Positions 45,329 to 55,313 are shown, counted from the stretch's first letter. The stretch: 64,000 nucleotides of DNA from Yersinia ruckeri ATCC 29473 (GCF_000754815.1 NZ_KN150747.1:2824896-2888895); one strand, 5' to 3'. A program made the numbers and translations. The notes: a model not told the origin generated them from the letters alone.

Positions 45329-46027
45329 TCAGAACGGGCTGCTATTACGGACTTTGATCCACTCTTCGCTAATGGGATGAACGAAATGCAGCTCACTGGC
45401 ATGCAGCATCAGCCGCGGAGTCCGTTCGGTACCCGGTAGCAGGCGACCGCCATAAAGATCACAGCCCCAAATAGGATGGCCCAACTGCTGACAGTGGATA
45501 CGGAGTTGATGAGTGCGCCCGGTTTCTGGAGTTAGCTGTACCCGCGTCAATGGCAGTAACGTCCCATCTTCCAACTCATGATAAAAACGCTCAACGACCC
45601 GATAGCCGGAGCGGGCGGGCTTGCCGTGAGTTGCACAAATCGACATCCGTGGGAACAACGCAGGATCTTTGGCAATCGCTGCATCTATCACTCCCTCGTT
45701 ATCGTCCAGATGTCCGCAGAGCAGTGCGCTGTACACTTTAGTCACTGAGCGCTGACTGAACTGTTGGCAAAGGGCGGCATTGATAGCCTTATTGCGGGCA
45801 ATCACCATTAGCCCTGAAGTACCGAAGTCAAGACGGTGAACCAAGGTGCAGCCGGGAAATATCTGTACCAGCCGATAATGCACCGAATCGAGATTTTGTG
45901 GGTTTTTCCCCGAGAGGCTGAGCAGTCCGGCGGGTTTATTGATAAGCACCAAGTGATCGTCCTGATAAAGATTCTCGATCTTGTCATGACACGGCGGGGC
46001 AATAAAGGTATCGATAATCTTAGACAT
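45329..46027 (-). CDS. RluA-family pseudouridine synthase
   Basis: A 232-aa enzyme with the RluA catalytic motif HRLDFGTSG (aspartate in the centre), the substrate motif INKPAGLLSLSG, and TGRTHQLRIHCQQLGHPIWG. No S4 domain is present. It is a paralogue distinct from RluA itself; the modified RNA is unknown. Confidence 0.85.
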   Translation of the reverse strand: MSKIIDTFIAPPCHDKIENLYQDDHLVLINKPAGLLSLSGKNPQNLDSVHYRLVQIFPGCTLVHRLDFGTSGLMVIARNKAINAALCQQFSQRSVTKVYSALLCGHLDDNEGVIDAAIAKDPALFPRMSICATHGKPARSGYRVVERFYHELEDGTLLPLTRVQLTPETGRTHQLRIHCQQLGHPIWGCDLYGGRLLPGTERTPRLMLHASELHFVHPISEEWIKVRNSSPF

Positions 46028-46898
46028 CAGGCTACCCGGATGGAGAGTGGGAGCGGATGATAACGAATTCTAAGCCGACTGGCGAATCTGGCTATTGTCC
46101 TAGCAACCTTTCACACAAACTACTTGAGTGCTCGCGAGAAAATGATTAAAGAGAGATATGGGTAAATTGGCGAGTACGTCATACTTTTCATCTCACTGTA
46201 GGAACAAGTCGATATATCAATGTAAACCAAAATTAATCAATAAAAAATAGACAGGTAGTCAATATCACATGACCATAATCATGGTCAAAATCAATCTTCG
46301 ATGAAACATCGATATGACACCGACCAGAGAAATATGCCAATAATTTACGCTCCGGAAAAATAAATTAATTTTTACTATTTTTAATATAAAATGTAATAAC
46401 TTAACCATCAGAATCAATATCAAAAAACAGTCCCATTCAAATTCACACTCATTACTTAAACTAGCATTAGGTCTTTCACCCTAAAAGTCCTCCTAATGTC
46501 AGAAGCCATTTACAAGAATAAACTAGATTATTCCCGCTTATCACAGAAGTTAGAAAAAACACAAAAAAACAACATAATAGATTGATAAATAAGAATAAAT
46601 ACCCATCCATTAATCTAAGGTGAAATAGATCATTTAGTTATCAATGACTATCGAAAAATGGGTGTTCACTTATTTAAAATAAATCCAAACATAAAAAGAA
46701 ACTATTTGTCACACAGTGGCTTTGTGCTTTACACCGTATTGATTAGTTGTATGATAATACTCTCTTCGAAGAGAAATCGCGGTATAGAATTATTATGTGG
46801 AAATATTGATCTAGAACATTAAATCCGTGTTCAACTTGCAACAATGGATTTAATGTTCTAGGTTTTAATAGGATATTGATATTTTTTAGGAATAAACA
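46028..46898. promoter_or_regulatory. Long AT-rich upstream region of gadB
   Basis: About 870 very AT-rich bases without a gene. Acid-resistance loci are commonly silenced through such regions. The last 90 bases hold the inverted repeat at 46811-46861, just before the gadB ribosome site. Confidence 0.5.
46811..46861 (+). promoter_or_regulatory. Large perfect hairpin in the gadB leader
   Basis: Arms CTAGAACATTAAATCC (46811-46826) and its exact complement (46846-46861) pair over 16 bp, with an inner TGTT/AACA extension in the 19-nt loop. It is followed by GTTTTAAT and lies 37 bp before the gadB ATG. It could be an attenuator, an mRNA stabiliser or a protein operator. Confidence 0.65.
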
Positions 46899-48302
46899 AT
46901 GACTAAGAAAAATGATACCAATGATTTTCGCTCAACACTTCTAGACTCTCGCTTCGGTTCTGAATCTATTCGTCATATAGCTGAAAGCAAACGTTTCCCT
47001 GAAAAAGAGATACGCGAAGATGTGGCTTTTCAAATTATCAATGACGAATTATTTCTCGACGGAAATGCACGGCAGAACTTAGCGACGTTTTGCCAAACGT
47101 GGGATGACGATAACGTGCATAAGCTGATGGATCTCTCAATCAATAAAAACTGGATTGATAAAGAGGAATATCCTCAGTCTGCAGCCATTGATATGCGCTG
47201 TGTCAATATGGTCGCCGATCTGTGGAATGCACCAAAGCAGAAAAATGGTCAGGCCGTTGGTACTAACACCATCGGGTCTTCAGAAGCCTGCATGCTCGGT
47301 GGAATGGCGATGAAATGGCGTTGGCGTAAACGCATGGAAGCCGCCGGTAAACCGACCAATAAGCCAAACTTTGTTTGTGGCCCTGTTCAGGTTTGCTGGC
47401 ATAAATTTGCACGCTATTGGGACGTCGAAATACGTGAACTTCCAATGGAGCCAGGCCAACTATTTATGGATCCTCAGCGAATGATTGAGGCTTGTGATGA
47501 AAATACCATCGGGGTAGTACCAACCTTTGGTGTAACTTACACGGGTAATTATGAGTTTCCTAAACCACTTCATGATGCGTTAGACAAATTGCAACGCGAG
47601 ACGGGTTTAGACATTGATATGCATATCGATGCAGCCAGTGGTGGCTTTTTGGCACCTTTTGTTGCCCCGGATATCGAATGGGACTTCCGTTTACCGCGCG
47701 TGAAGTCTATCAGTACTTCAGGCCACAAGTTTGGTCTGGCACCTCTGGGCTGCGGTTGGGTTATTTGGCGTGATGAAGCATCACTACCTGAAGAGTTGGT
47801 ATTCAAGGTCGATTATCTGGGTGGACAGGTGGGGACATTCGCTATCAATTTTTCTCGTCCAGCGGGACAAGTTATCGCTCAATATTATGAGTTTTTACGC
47901 TTGGGTCGTGAAGGTTATACCAAAGTACAAAGTGCCTCTTATCAGGTTGCCGCCTTCTTGGCAGAAGAAATTGCCAAATTAGGTTCTTATGAATTTATCT
48001 GTTCCGGTGGTGTCGAGGAAGGTATTCCTGCGGTTTGCTTCCGCGTAAAAGAAGGCGCAAAACCTGGTTACACCTTGTATGACCTATCTGAACGTTTAAG
48101 ACTGCGCGGTTGGCAAGTACCCGCGTTTGCCCTAAACGGCGGAATGTCTGATGTCGTAGTGATGCGTATTATGTGCCGACGTGGCTTCGAAATGGACTTT
48201 GCCGAATTATTATTAGAAGACTTTAAATCCTCGCTGAACTACTTAAGCCAGCACCCATCGCTGGGTGGATTGGCGAGCCAAAATAGTTTTAAACATACAT
48301 AA
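46899..48302 (+). CDS. gadB: Glutamate decarboxylase GadB
   Basis: A 467-aa PLP enzyme that converts glutamate to GABA and CO2, using up a proton. The PLP lysine is K277 in [13 protein letters not shown], with [13 protein letters not shown] upstream. The N-terminus has the helix region typical of acid-activated enzymes and the tail ends SFKHT, keeping the penultimate histidine that closes the active site at neutral pH in E. coli. It leads a gadB-gadC-glsA cluster. Confidence 0.95.
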   Translation: MTKKNDTNDFRSTLLDSRFGSESIRHIAESKRFPEKEIREDVAFQIINDELFLDGNARQNLATFCQTWDDDNVHKLMDLSINKNWIDKEEYPQSAAIDMRCVNMVADLWNAPKQKNGQAVGTNTIGSSEACMLGGMAMKWRWRKRMEAAGKPTNKPNFVCGPVQVCWHKFARYWDVEIRELPMEPGQLFMDPQRMIEACDENTIGVVPTFGVTYTGNYEFPKPLHDALDKLQRETGLDIDMHIDAASGGFLAPFVAPDIEWDFRLPRVKSISTSGHKFGLAPLGCGWVIWRDEASLPEELVFKVDYLGGQVGTFAINFSRPAGQVIAQYYEFLRLGREGYTKVQSASYQVAAFLAEEIAKLGSYEFICSGGVEEGIPAVCFRVKEGAKPGYTLYDLSERLRLRGWQVPAFALNGGMSDVVVMRIMCRRGFEMDFAELLLEDFKSSLNYLSQHPSLGGLASQNSFKHT

Positions 48303-48341
48303 AATCGGACACTCTTTCTTTTATACATAATTGCCCTGAAA

Positions 48342-48376
48342 TATCTGCGTTGCAGCCATATGGCTGTGGCGCGGAT
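48342..48376 (+). other. Hairpin between gadB and gadC
   Basis: A CAGCCAT/ATGGCTG palindrome sits inside outer ATCTGCG/CGCGGAT pairing. No T-run follows, so it may process or partially attenuate the mRNA between the two genes. Confidence 0.5.
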
Positions 48377-48424
48377 AACAGGCTATATATCACATTGTTT
48401 ATACCAAAATTAGGATGAGCGATT

Positions 48425-50020
48425 ATGTCTAGTAATGCTCCCAATACAACCAAGTCAGCAGCTCCCGTGAAAAAACTGGGTATTGCTACGCTTGCGATTA
48501 TGAATATTGTCGCCGTTGTCAGCCTCAGAGGATTACCTGCTGAGGCAGAATATGGTTTGAGTTCTATATTTTACTATCTATTTGCTGCCGTATTCTTCCT
48601 GATCCCAGTGTCCTTGGTTGCAGCCGAGCTAGCTACGGGTTGGCCAGAGAAAGGGGGTGTATTCCGCTGGGTAGGTGAAGCATTCGGCCCGCGTTGGGCC
48701 TTTCTCGCCATGTTTATGCTGTGGATTGAAGTGACGGTTTGGTTTCCAACGGCATTGACTTTTTCTGCTGTTTCACTGGCTTTTCTTGGCCCTGACCAAA
48801 AATGGGATGAGGCTCTGTCAGCAGATAAATTCTTTGTATTAGGGATAGTCCTATTTGTTTATTGGCTGGCGACTTTTATTGCTTTTAAAGGGGTAGGAAC
48901 CTTTGCCAAGGTCTCTAAATGGGGCGGGATTATTGGCACCATTATTCCCGCCATTATCTTAATTGTGTTGGGCTTTGCTTATTTGATTTTTGGTGGCGCA
49001 CCACAAATCAAATTATCGTGGGGGGAGATAATACCTGATTTTACCAACTTCGATAATATCGTGTTAGCCGCAAGTATTTTCCTGTTTTATGCTGGGATGG
49101 AAATGAACGCGATTCACGTTAAAGATGTTGAAAATCCAAAGCGTAATTATCCCATTGCTATCATGCTGGCTGCACTCGGTACGGTACTCATTTTTGTGCT
49201 GGGTACGTTAGCTATCGCGTTTGTTATTCCACAGTCTGATATCAGCCTGACACAAAGCCTGCTGGTTGCTTATGACACTATTTTTAAATGGGCGGGTTTG
49301 GAATGGCTTGGACCTATCGTAGCATTCGCATTAGCGATCGGTGTGCTGGCAGGCGTAGTCACTTGGGTGGCCGGACCCTCATCAGGTTTACTGATTGTTG
49401 CGAAAGCAGGTTATCTGCCTCGTTGGTGGCAACACACCAACAAAAATGGTATGGCAACACACATTTTGCTGCTACAGGCCGTGCTCGTTTCTCTGTTGGC
49501 CATATTATTCGTGGTACTCCCATCGGTACAGGCTGCCTATCAAATCATGAGCCAGCTAACCGTTATTCTTTATTTAATCATGTACATGCTGATGTTTACC
49601 TCCGCTATTTATTTGCGCTATAGCCAGCCTAATCGCCCTCGCCCGTATCGTATTCCCGGTGGTGATATCGGTATGTGGATTATTGGTGGTGCCGGGCTAT
49701 TAGGGTCAATTCTTGCGTTCTTATTCAGCTTTATTCCGCCCAGTCAGATTTCTGTGGGTAGCCCAACCGAATACGTCGGCATTCTGATAGCACTGACCGC
49801 ATTCTTCGCTCTTCTGCCGTTCCTTATCTACCGGATACGCAAATCTCATTGGCGTGATGAGAACAGTGATTTTGCACCGTTCACATGGCAAGTTGAGAAT
49901 GGACATCCCGGTATTCAAAACATCTCAACCACGCATACCAGCGATGTCGCGATGGGAGCCGTTAGAACCACTGAACCCACGATATTACCGGCGATAAACG
50001 TACCTACGCAAAAGCGCTAA
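48425..50020 (+). CDS. gadC: Glutamate:GABA antiporter GadC
   Basis: A 531-aa APC-superfamily exchanger with 12 helices (VVSLRGLPAEAEYGLSSIFYY, LFYAGMEMNAIHVKDVENPKRNYP). It imports glutamate and exports GABA. The C-terminal segment after about residue 475, which plugs the pore at neutral pH in E. coli, is present and about 20 residues longer. It lies about 120 bp after gadB. Confidence 0.93.
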   Translation: MSSNAPNTTKSAAPVKKLGIATLAIMNIVAVVSLRGLPAEAEYGLSSIFYYLFAAVFFLIPVSLVAAELATGWPEKGGVFRWVGEAFGPRWAFLAMFMLWIEVTVWFPTALTFSAVSLAFLGPDQKWDEALSADKFFVLGIVLFVYWLATFIAFKGVGTFAKVSKWGGIIGTIIPAIILIVLGFAYLIFGGAPQIKLSWGEIIPDFTNFDNIVLAASIFLFYAGMEMNAIHVKDVENPKRNYPIAIMLAALGTVLIFVLGTLAIAFVIPQSDISLTQSLLVAYDTIFKWAGLEWLGPIVAFALAIGVLAGVVTWVAGPSSGLLIVAKAGYLPRWWQHTNKNGMATHILLLQAVLVSLLAILFVVLPSVQAAYQIMSQLTVILYLIMYMLMFTSAIYLRYSQPNRPRPYRIPGGDIGMWIIGGAGLLGSILAFLFSFIPPSQISVGSPTEYVGILIALTAFFALLPFLIYRIRKSHWRDENSDFAPFTWQVENGHPGIQNISTTHTSDVAMGAVRTTEPTILPAINVPTQKR

Positions 50021-50036
50021 CTCTCTATTCTACTGA

Positions 50037-50058
50037 CAAGGGAGCCATCGCTCCCTTG
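50037..50058 (+). other. Hairpin between gadC and glsA
   Basis: CAAGGGAGC and its complement with a CATC tetraloop form a perfect 9-bp stem. It lacks a T-run and is 31 bp before the glsA start. Confidence 0.55.
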
Positions 50059-50088
50059 GCTCGTAACATTCACTTTGGAGCCAATATA

Positions 50089-51027
50089 ATGACTGTTGAC
50101 CTGCATCGTTTACAACAGGTTACGATGGATACCTATTCCCGCTACTCCACATTGCCCGGTGGCGAAAACGCCAGTTATATTCCTTATCTGGCTGGGGTAC
50201 CCAGTCACTTGGCAGCGGTGGCAATTGTCACCGTAAACGGCGATATTATTTCTCAAGGCGATGCTGAATTTCGCTTTGCGCTGGAGTCAATCTCAAAAAT
50301 ATGTTCGCTTGCCTTAGCATTAGAAGATGTTGGATCGCAGGATGTCCAAAACAAGATTGGGGCAGATCCGACGGGTTTGCCATTCAACTCAGTGATTGCA
50401 CTGGAGCTGCATAATGGTAAGCCATTATCTCCATTAGTGAATGCTGGAGCGATGTCTACCGTGAGTTTGATTAATGCCCATGACCGTGAGAATCGCTGGG
50501 CTCGAATTCTAGAGATGCAACAACAGTTGGCCGGTGCCCCTATTACTCTCTCAGAGGAAGTGAACCATTCCGAACAAACCACCAACTTCCATAATCGCGC
50601 CATTGCGTGGTTGTTGTATTCAGCTGGTGCGATGTATTGTGACCCAATGGAAGCTTGCGATGTTTATACCCGCCAATGTTCAACCCTGCTAAATACCGTT
50701 GAGTTAGCCACAATGGGTGCCACACTTGCCGCTGGAGGCATTAATCCTATCACCAAAAAGAAAGTATTAACCGAGTCTAACACGCCATTTATTTTGGCTG
50801 AAATGACAATGGAAGGTCTGTATGGCAGTTCTGGTGACTGGGCATATACCGTAGGTTTACCGGGTAAAAGTGGCGTCGGTGGGGGTATCTTAACCGTGGT
50901 ACCTGGCATCATGGGTATTGCTGCGTTCTCTCCGCCTCTCGACGCTATCGGTAACAGCGTTCGAGGGCAAAAAATGGTGGCATCTATCGCTCAACAATTG
51001 GGATATAACCTGTATCGAGGTCGTTAA
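50089..51027 (+). CDS. glsA: Acid-resistance glutaminase GlsA
   Basis: A 312-aa beta-lactamase-fold glutaminase. The serine motif is SISKICSLALAL (S-x-x-K), with NAGAM and a late GKSGVGGGIL. It turns glutamine into glutamate and ammonia, the latter buffering the cytoplasm, and glutamate feeds GadB. This matches E. coli YbaS, partner of GadC in glutamine-dependent acid resistance. The start at 50089 has GGAG 10 bp upstream. Confidence 0.92.
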   Translation: MTVDLHRLQQVTMDTYSRYSTLPGGENASYIPYLAGVPSHLAAVAIVTVNGDIISQGDAEFRFALESISKICSLALALEDVGSQDVQNKIGADPTGLPFNSVIALELHNGKPLSPLVNAGAMSTVSLINAHDRENRWARILEMQQQLAGAPITLSEEVNHSEQTTNFHNRAIAWLLYSAGAMYCDPMEACDVYTRQCSTLLNTVELATMGATLAAGGINPITKKKVLTESNTPFILAEMTMEGLYGSSGDWAYTVGLPGKSGVGGGILTVVPGIMGIAAFSPPLDAIGNSVRGQKMVASIAQQLGYNLYRGR

Positions 51028-51271
51028 TCATCGGCAACCTACAGATTTCAATAAGCTAAAATAGACGTCTAGATATCTTCAATTTTGCAGTGTTGGCAGG
51101 ATAAACATATGGATGGATGTGGGGATGGATGTGCTGTTGCTCATAACTCAATACAGCGTTCAGCCGGTATAATCCTCACATTTTCCTGAGTAATTTTTCA
51201 ATATTCCATTCCCATAAACACTTTCCCGCCTCATAATTACAGATAAATGAAGTATCACCAGGCTAGATTGA

Positions 51272-51928
51272 ATGAATATAATATATAACCGAGCATTTTT
51301 CATGCGCACGCAATATGCCTTTTTATTTATCGCATTGTTTAGTGCTTTTTTTATTAATCTACTACCGACGAGCAACTATTTTTCTAACTCGATGTTGAGT
51401 TCGATATTTCAGGTCATTGCTGGGGTAAACCTTCTCGTCAGAAAAAATAAAATCCTACCACTCATACCCATTGTTATTGGTGTGATTATTGAGCTATTTT
51501 TTAATGATAATCCAACCGCTGCATCATTTGTAAAAATTCTCTATCTGTATTTTTTTATTCTTATCGCTATAGTGGTGCTCAGACAAGTTATCTTCACCCG
51601 CAAGGTCTGTAGTGAATTGGTTTTTGCCGCACTGAGTGGTTTTTTATTAATAGGATATATGGGATTCTTCCTATTTTCTAGCATCGAAATATATTCGCCA
51701 GGTTCTTTTAAAGGCGTTTCTAGCGAAATACCCTTTCTAATGAATGATCTTTTTTACTATTCATTTATCAGTATATTGACCGTAGGCTATGGCGATATCG
51801 TTGCTGTATCATGGCCAGCAAGGAATGCCACTATTCTCATAGTATTAATCGGTTATATTTACTCCTTGGTATTTATTGCGAGGATTGTCAGCGATTTTTC
51901 CTCTTACAGCTTAGAACGAAAAAAATAA
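51272..51928 (+). CDS. Potassium channel family protein
   Basis: A 218-aa membrane protein with several N-terminal helices and a C-terminal two-helix pore module. The selectivity filter TVGYGD lies at about residues 169-174 between an outer helix (IGYMGFFLFSSIEIY) and an inner helix (ATILIVLIGYIYSLVFIARI). No RCK domain follows, so gating is not evident. Either ATG (51272 or 51302) is possible. Confidence 0.8.
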   Translation: MNIIYNRAFFMRTQYAFLFIALFSAFFINLLPTSNYFSNSMLSSIFQVIAGVNLLVRKNKILPLIPIVIGVIIELFFNDNPTAASFVKILYLYFFILIAIVVLRQVIFTRKVCSELVFAALSGFLLIGYMGFFLFSSIEIYSPGSFKGVSSEIPFLMNDLFYYSFISILTVGYGDIVAVSWPARNATILIVLIGYIYSLVFIARIVSDFSSYSLERKK

Positions 51929-51944
51929 ATTAATTGTTATAGTT

Positions 51945-51970
51945 CATCCCCTATAACTCCATAGGGGATG
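51945..51970. other. Perfect 10-bp hairpin after the channel gene
   Basis: CATCCCCTAT and its complement with a 6-nt loop, 17 bp after the channel stop. It has no T-run on the plus strand, but an AT-rich tract is present on the other. Confidence 0.5.
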
Positions 51971-52170
51971 TCTTGCACGGAAATAGTAAACACCGTATTT
52001 AACCGAACTATTGATCAGATAGAGACAAAAACACATCCACCAGCACGCCCCGTCAGTCCCTACCGAATTCGTGGCGTTAGCCGCTGAACTCTTTTCTTCT
52101 GCCGATTTTATCGAACTGACACTGATACCCCACCCTTTTTTCATATTCCCCAACGAACGCCTTTCAATGG

Positions 52171-53094
52171 CTAATCAACAAGCCCTGACAGGAAACTCTG
52201 AGCATACTGTCCGGATGAATTTTGGGCTGGGTTACTGCTTGTCGTCAAATCAACATGATTATAGGCCGAGGGGTTATCACGGTTAAATGACCACTCGCCG
52301 ATATAGGATATATCGTTCTTTTTGGCAAACTCGCCCACCCGTTTAGCATCGTTAAGCGTAAACATGGACAAGTCGTCATTGAGACCAATCATCGGTGTTA
52401 TACCGACCTTAGGATACAGTTCTGCAATACCCAAGGAGGGATAAAATGGTGCCAATTGCTGAGCGATTCGGGTTGCCGCATCAGTTGCTGCTTTACCCAT
52501 TTGGGTAGCATAGTTGGGGTCGTAATAATCCATTGCCATTCCATTGATAACAAATTTCAAACCTGCATTGGCGGCCTTTTGCACGATACCAATCCCAACC
52601 TCAGTGAGACCTGAAGGTAATGTAGGTAATGTGAAACTTAAAGTCACGGACGGGTAGGATGCCTGAATACTTTTAAGCGCCTGACAAATGCTATCAATAT
52701 TGTACAGTCCATTCTCCAAGTCGAAGTCCAGTCCTTGAGCACAATAATCCTCTATAACCAAAGTGTAGGTATTAATCAGCGCTTCAACAGAAAAATTATA
52801 GGATATGTCCGGGTTTGATGCGCCACCAAAGGAAACAATGACGCTCTTTCCAGCTGCATTCAGGTCGTCAGCCAGTGGTTTTGCCCAATTCAATGGCATG
52901 CTTGGCTGGGCTGCCCAGCAGGCAGTATTATTAGCTGCCGCCAGTGTGATAAAAGCAAGGATTAACCCATCGGTTTTCCATTCAATCGCATTCTGCGAAT
53001 ATAAAGGATTGGGGCGGCCATTGGGGTAATTCTCCCAGTCTCCCCAATCAGCATTAACAGATACATCTATAAATGGAGTATAGCGAGTGACCAT
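52171..53094 (-). CDS. GH18 chitinase-like protein without signal peptide
   Basis: A 307-aa protein with a TIM-barrel pattern of glycoside hydrolase family 18. SVIVSFGGAS is the family SxGG strand, and GLDFDLEN supplies the DxxDxDxE-type motif with D123, D125 and the catalytic E127. MDYYDPN is the usual M-x-Y-D segment. There is no signal peptide and no chitin-binding domain. The start at 53094 has GAGG 8 bp upstream. It is followed upstream by a toxin/immunity-like pair. Confidence 0.8.
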   Translation of the reverse strand: MVTRYTPFIDVSVNADWGDWENYPNGRPNPLYSQNAIEWKTDGLILAFITLAAANNTACWAAQPSMPLNWAKPLADDLNAAGKSVIVSFGGASNPDISYNFSVEALINTYTLVIEDYCAQGLDFDLENGLYNIDSICQALKSIQASYPSVTLSFTLPTLPSGLTEVGIGIVQKAANAGLKFVINGMAMDYYDPNYATQMGKAATDAATRIAQQLAPFYPSLGIAELYPKVGITPMIGLNDDLSMFTLNDAKRVGEFAKKNDISYIGEWSFNRDNPSAYNHVDLTTSSNPAQNSSGQYAQSFLSGLVD

Positions 53095-53505
53095 TTTATT
53101 CCTCACTTTATCATTAATAAGTTAAATGAAAAAATATTAACCTAGAGTTAATCTTGTATTTCTGTAACTCTGCATTTATTTATAATGCCTATCCATAATC
53201 CTATTCATAATATTTACTCTCGAAAAAATCATAGCTCAGTTTAAAAAAGTAGCTTCAATCTTATTTAAAGATTATTTCCCTCAGAATAAATAGTGATGCT
53301 GAAGGCTTATACTTCAAATTAATGAAATAAATATTTAGGCTTGTTTACTGGCGTGACACGCTGTCGCTTATCTTCTTTTCCCGTTGATTTAGCAATCGGA
53401 TCCGACCATTTGGACATACTCCACCCGCTTAGGCGTAGAATCCGGTTTAAAGCTAAAACTTTTATGTCGCCCCCTGCCTAACCGGGAAGGGTTCTACAGA
53501 TAAAA
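53095..53505. other. Interval between GH18 gene and immunity-like gene
   Basis: About 410 bases. A 32-aa frame (53319-53417, minus) starting MSKWSDPIAKSTGKEDK is hydrophilic and coding-like, but its GGAG is only 1-2 bp from the ATG. No other gene is seen. Confidence 0.3.
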
Positions 53506-53531
53506 AACGCAGCTAGCTTCCTGGCTGCGTT
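53506..53531 (-). terminator. Terminator of the toxin/immunity-like pair
   Basis: AACGCAGC/GCTGCGTT stem with a 10-nt loop, running into six T on the minus strand, 25 bp after the DUF5071-like gene. Confidence 0.85.
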
Positions 53532-53555
53532 GCCATAAGGCGAAAGCCTGGGGTG

Positions 53556-54014
53556 TTACGGCTGTCCTAGTTTCGCCAGCAAGGTCTCCACTTCACGGTT
53601 CACACTTTGCTGATCCTCATCGAGGCTGGCGGAAAATTGTAAGTTCCGCCGACAAAGAGCGTTCAGTTCCTCCTCAAGCGCCGTCGCCAGCTTCAGATCA
53701 GGTGTGTTCACCAGTAGGCTGAGAACCCAATATTTCCAAATAATATCATCAGTCTTCAGCACTGCCGCCACAGGCTCTTTGAGGGGGGTGCCGATACTCG
53801 CCAGAAATGGCGTCAGCTCTTGTGCTACAGGCCAGTTGTAGTCCTGCAGCCAGCTCAAAAGTACAGGTAGTATGGGCTTTACAGCAGGATAACCTGCACG
53901 CATAGCATGCTGCACCGCTTGCGTATCTGCTTTATTTTTCGGGATCATTGACAGCAAATCTGGCGATAACACCCCAAAATCAAACTCCGGACACATCTTC
54001 TTCAACAGTTCCAT
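53556..54014 (-). CDS. DUF5071-like putative immunity protein
   Basis: A 152-aa all-helical protein. The pattern LSMIPKNKADTQAVQHAMRAGYPAVKPILPVLLSWLQDYNWPVAQELTPFLASIG with a later WKYWVLSLL fits the HEAT-like DUF5071 domain, which often accompanies polymorphic toxins as an immunity protein. It lies 18 bp after the small upstream gene with GAGG before its ATG. Confidence 0.7.
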   Translation of the reverse strand: MELLKKMCPEFDFGVLSPDLLSMIPKNKADTQAVQHAMRAGYPAVKPILPVLLSWLQDYNWPVAQELTPFLASIGTPLKEPVAAVLKTDDIIWKYWVLSLLVNTPDLKLATALEEELNALCRRNLQFSASLDEDQQSVNREVETLLAKLGQP

Positions 54015-54032
54015 AAATACCTCTGTCTGGCG

Positions 54033-54356
54033 TTAATTAACTTGGCCCGTGCGCGCATTGCGCACGCCCGAAGTGCAGGCGTAGATGTTAATGTTGTCCC
54101 AGTTATTATTGGCGGGAGTATCATACTGACCCCGACTCATCTGCCATGCCAAAAGCGTATTGGGAGCCAGCGGCTGAATGGAGTAATGAGTTGCTGCGCC
54201 AGTCTGCACAGCTTGCGTCGCCACCAATATCGTTGAATTTAACACCTGAGCCCGCTGAGCGGGAGCCGCAGAGTTGGTGGATAGCCCATCGGCATCTGCC
54301 GGGCGTGGGGTAAAGTTTGCTGGTGTGTAATTACCATAGCGATATAACGTCGTCAT
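54033..54356 (-). CDS. Small putative toxin-type protein paired with DUF5071
   Basis: A 107-aa soluble protein opening MTTLYRYGNYTPANFTPRPA, then GLSTN and a region rich in Ala, Asn and Thr. The YG...FTPRP.D..GLST opening is one I associate with C-terminal toxin domains of contact-dependent systems, but it is short and has no nuclease or other catalytic motif that I can name. GGAG lies 8 bp before the ATG. The operon order, toxin then immunity, supports the reading. Confidence 0.45.
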   Translation of the reverse strand: MTTLYRYGNYTPANFTPRPADADGLSTNSAAPAQRAQVLNSTILVATQAVQTGAATHYSIQPLAPNTLLAWQMSRGQYDTPANNNWDNINIYACTSGVRNARTGQVN

Positions 54357-54975
54357 CGGTCACGCTCCACATCATGATGGAATAGTGAATAAATAAAACA
54401 CAGTGTCTGGATTAACGTAAGTAACTACGCAGAGAATTAAATTTTTCTTTAACTCTGGAGGTATTTTATCTTTAAATTAAAAACAGAGATTAATACCCCT
54501 CGATTAACATTAGACTATGTTTATTTTTTTTCAAAAAAAATAAATTAATAAATTACATCATATTTATTAACCACTTACATATTGCCTGGTTATTTTATGA
54601 ATGGTGGTGCGGGGCTATTAAATTTAGCGTAAACAACAAATTAGATGCTTTAAATGCATTTTCACTCGATTGGGGCACTCCCCTATTTATCTGTCAATTT
54701 CTGAAGATGCCCGCATGAAATAGCAGAAGTCGTTAGCACCACTTTTCGTTGATGGGGTTCCGCACACGCCTTAATATTTAACAGCTACATCATTGATAAA
54801 TAACATAAAAACGACATTAATACTGAATGTCAGTTTATTATTCGACTAAGCTGTTTTACTTATTATTCTCATTTCTTGAAAATGCGGGTAATCTACTTTT
54901 AGTATCAACCGCCATATTGTCATCAAAGTGTCTGTGATCAAAAAATATTTAAGTTCTTCTTGATAATCAAAACAC
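54357..54975. other. AT-rich intergenic stretch
   Basis: About 620 strongly AT-rich bases holding the promoter of the toxin/immunity-like pair. No other gene is recognised. Confidence 0.4.
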
Positions 54976-55185
54976 TTAGCTAAAAAAGTAAACGATAGCC
55001 ATGATAACAACAAAAATAGAGCAGATTAATAAATTTCCGGAATAATCTTTTAATGAGTCTAAATAGTCACTGCTGTTTTTATTTAATTTATTAATAGCTT
55101 CACTTTCATTGTCAGCCTCTACTTCAACATGGTGCTGTCTAAATCCTTTCTGCTTCATCTCCTTAATGATTTCACGTGTAACCAC
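54976..55185 (-). CDS. Small membrane protein, possibly N-terminally truncated
   Basis: A frame of about 69 aa ending in a single membrane helix (LLICSIFVVIMAIVYFF). The soluble part, with HHVEVEADNESEAINKL, is charged. The only start is a GTG without a ribosome site, and the frame stays open further upstream (coding-like, KRDKSRVLKKEV) without an ATG, so the gene may have lost its beginning. Confidence 0.35.
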   Translation of the reverse strand: MVTREIIKEMKQKGFRQHHVEVEADNESEAINKLNKNSSDYLDSLKDYSGNLLICSIFVVIMAIVYFFS

Positions 55186-55313
55186 TTCTTTTTTCAGTAC
55201 TCTTGATTTATCACGCTTTATAAAAAAACATATCTACTCATCATATACTCCATAAAAGCACAGAGTTTTATTTCTATGCCAGGATGGTATTAGTTAAGCT
55301 AACTTGCCTACGC

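Noticed and set aside
52071..52286. 71-aa frame after the channel gene
   Set aside because: It overlaps the 3' end of the GH18 gene on the opposite strand and shows no conserved pattern.
53319..53417. 32-aa hydrophilic frame between the GH18 and immunity-like genes
   Set aside because: Its GGAG is too close to the ATG and nothing is recognised; kept only as a note in the interval entry.
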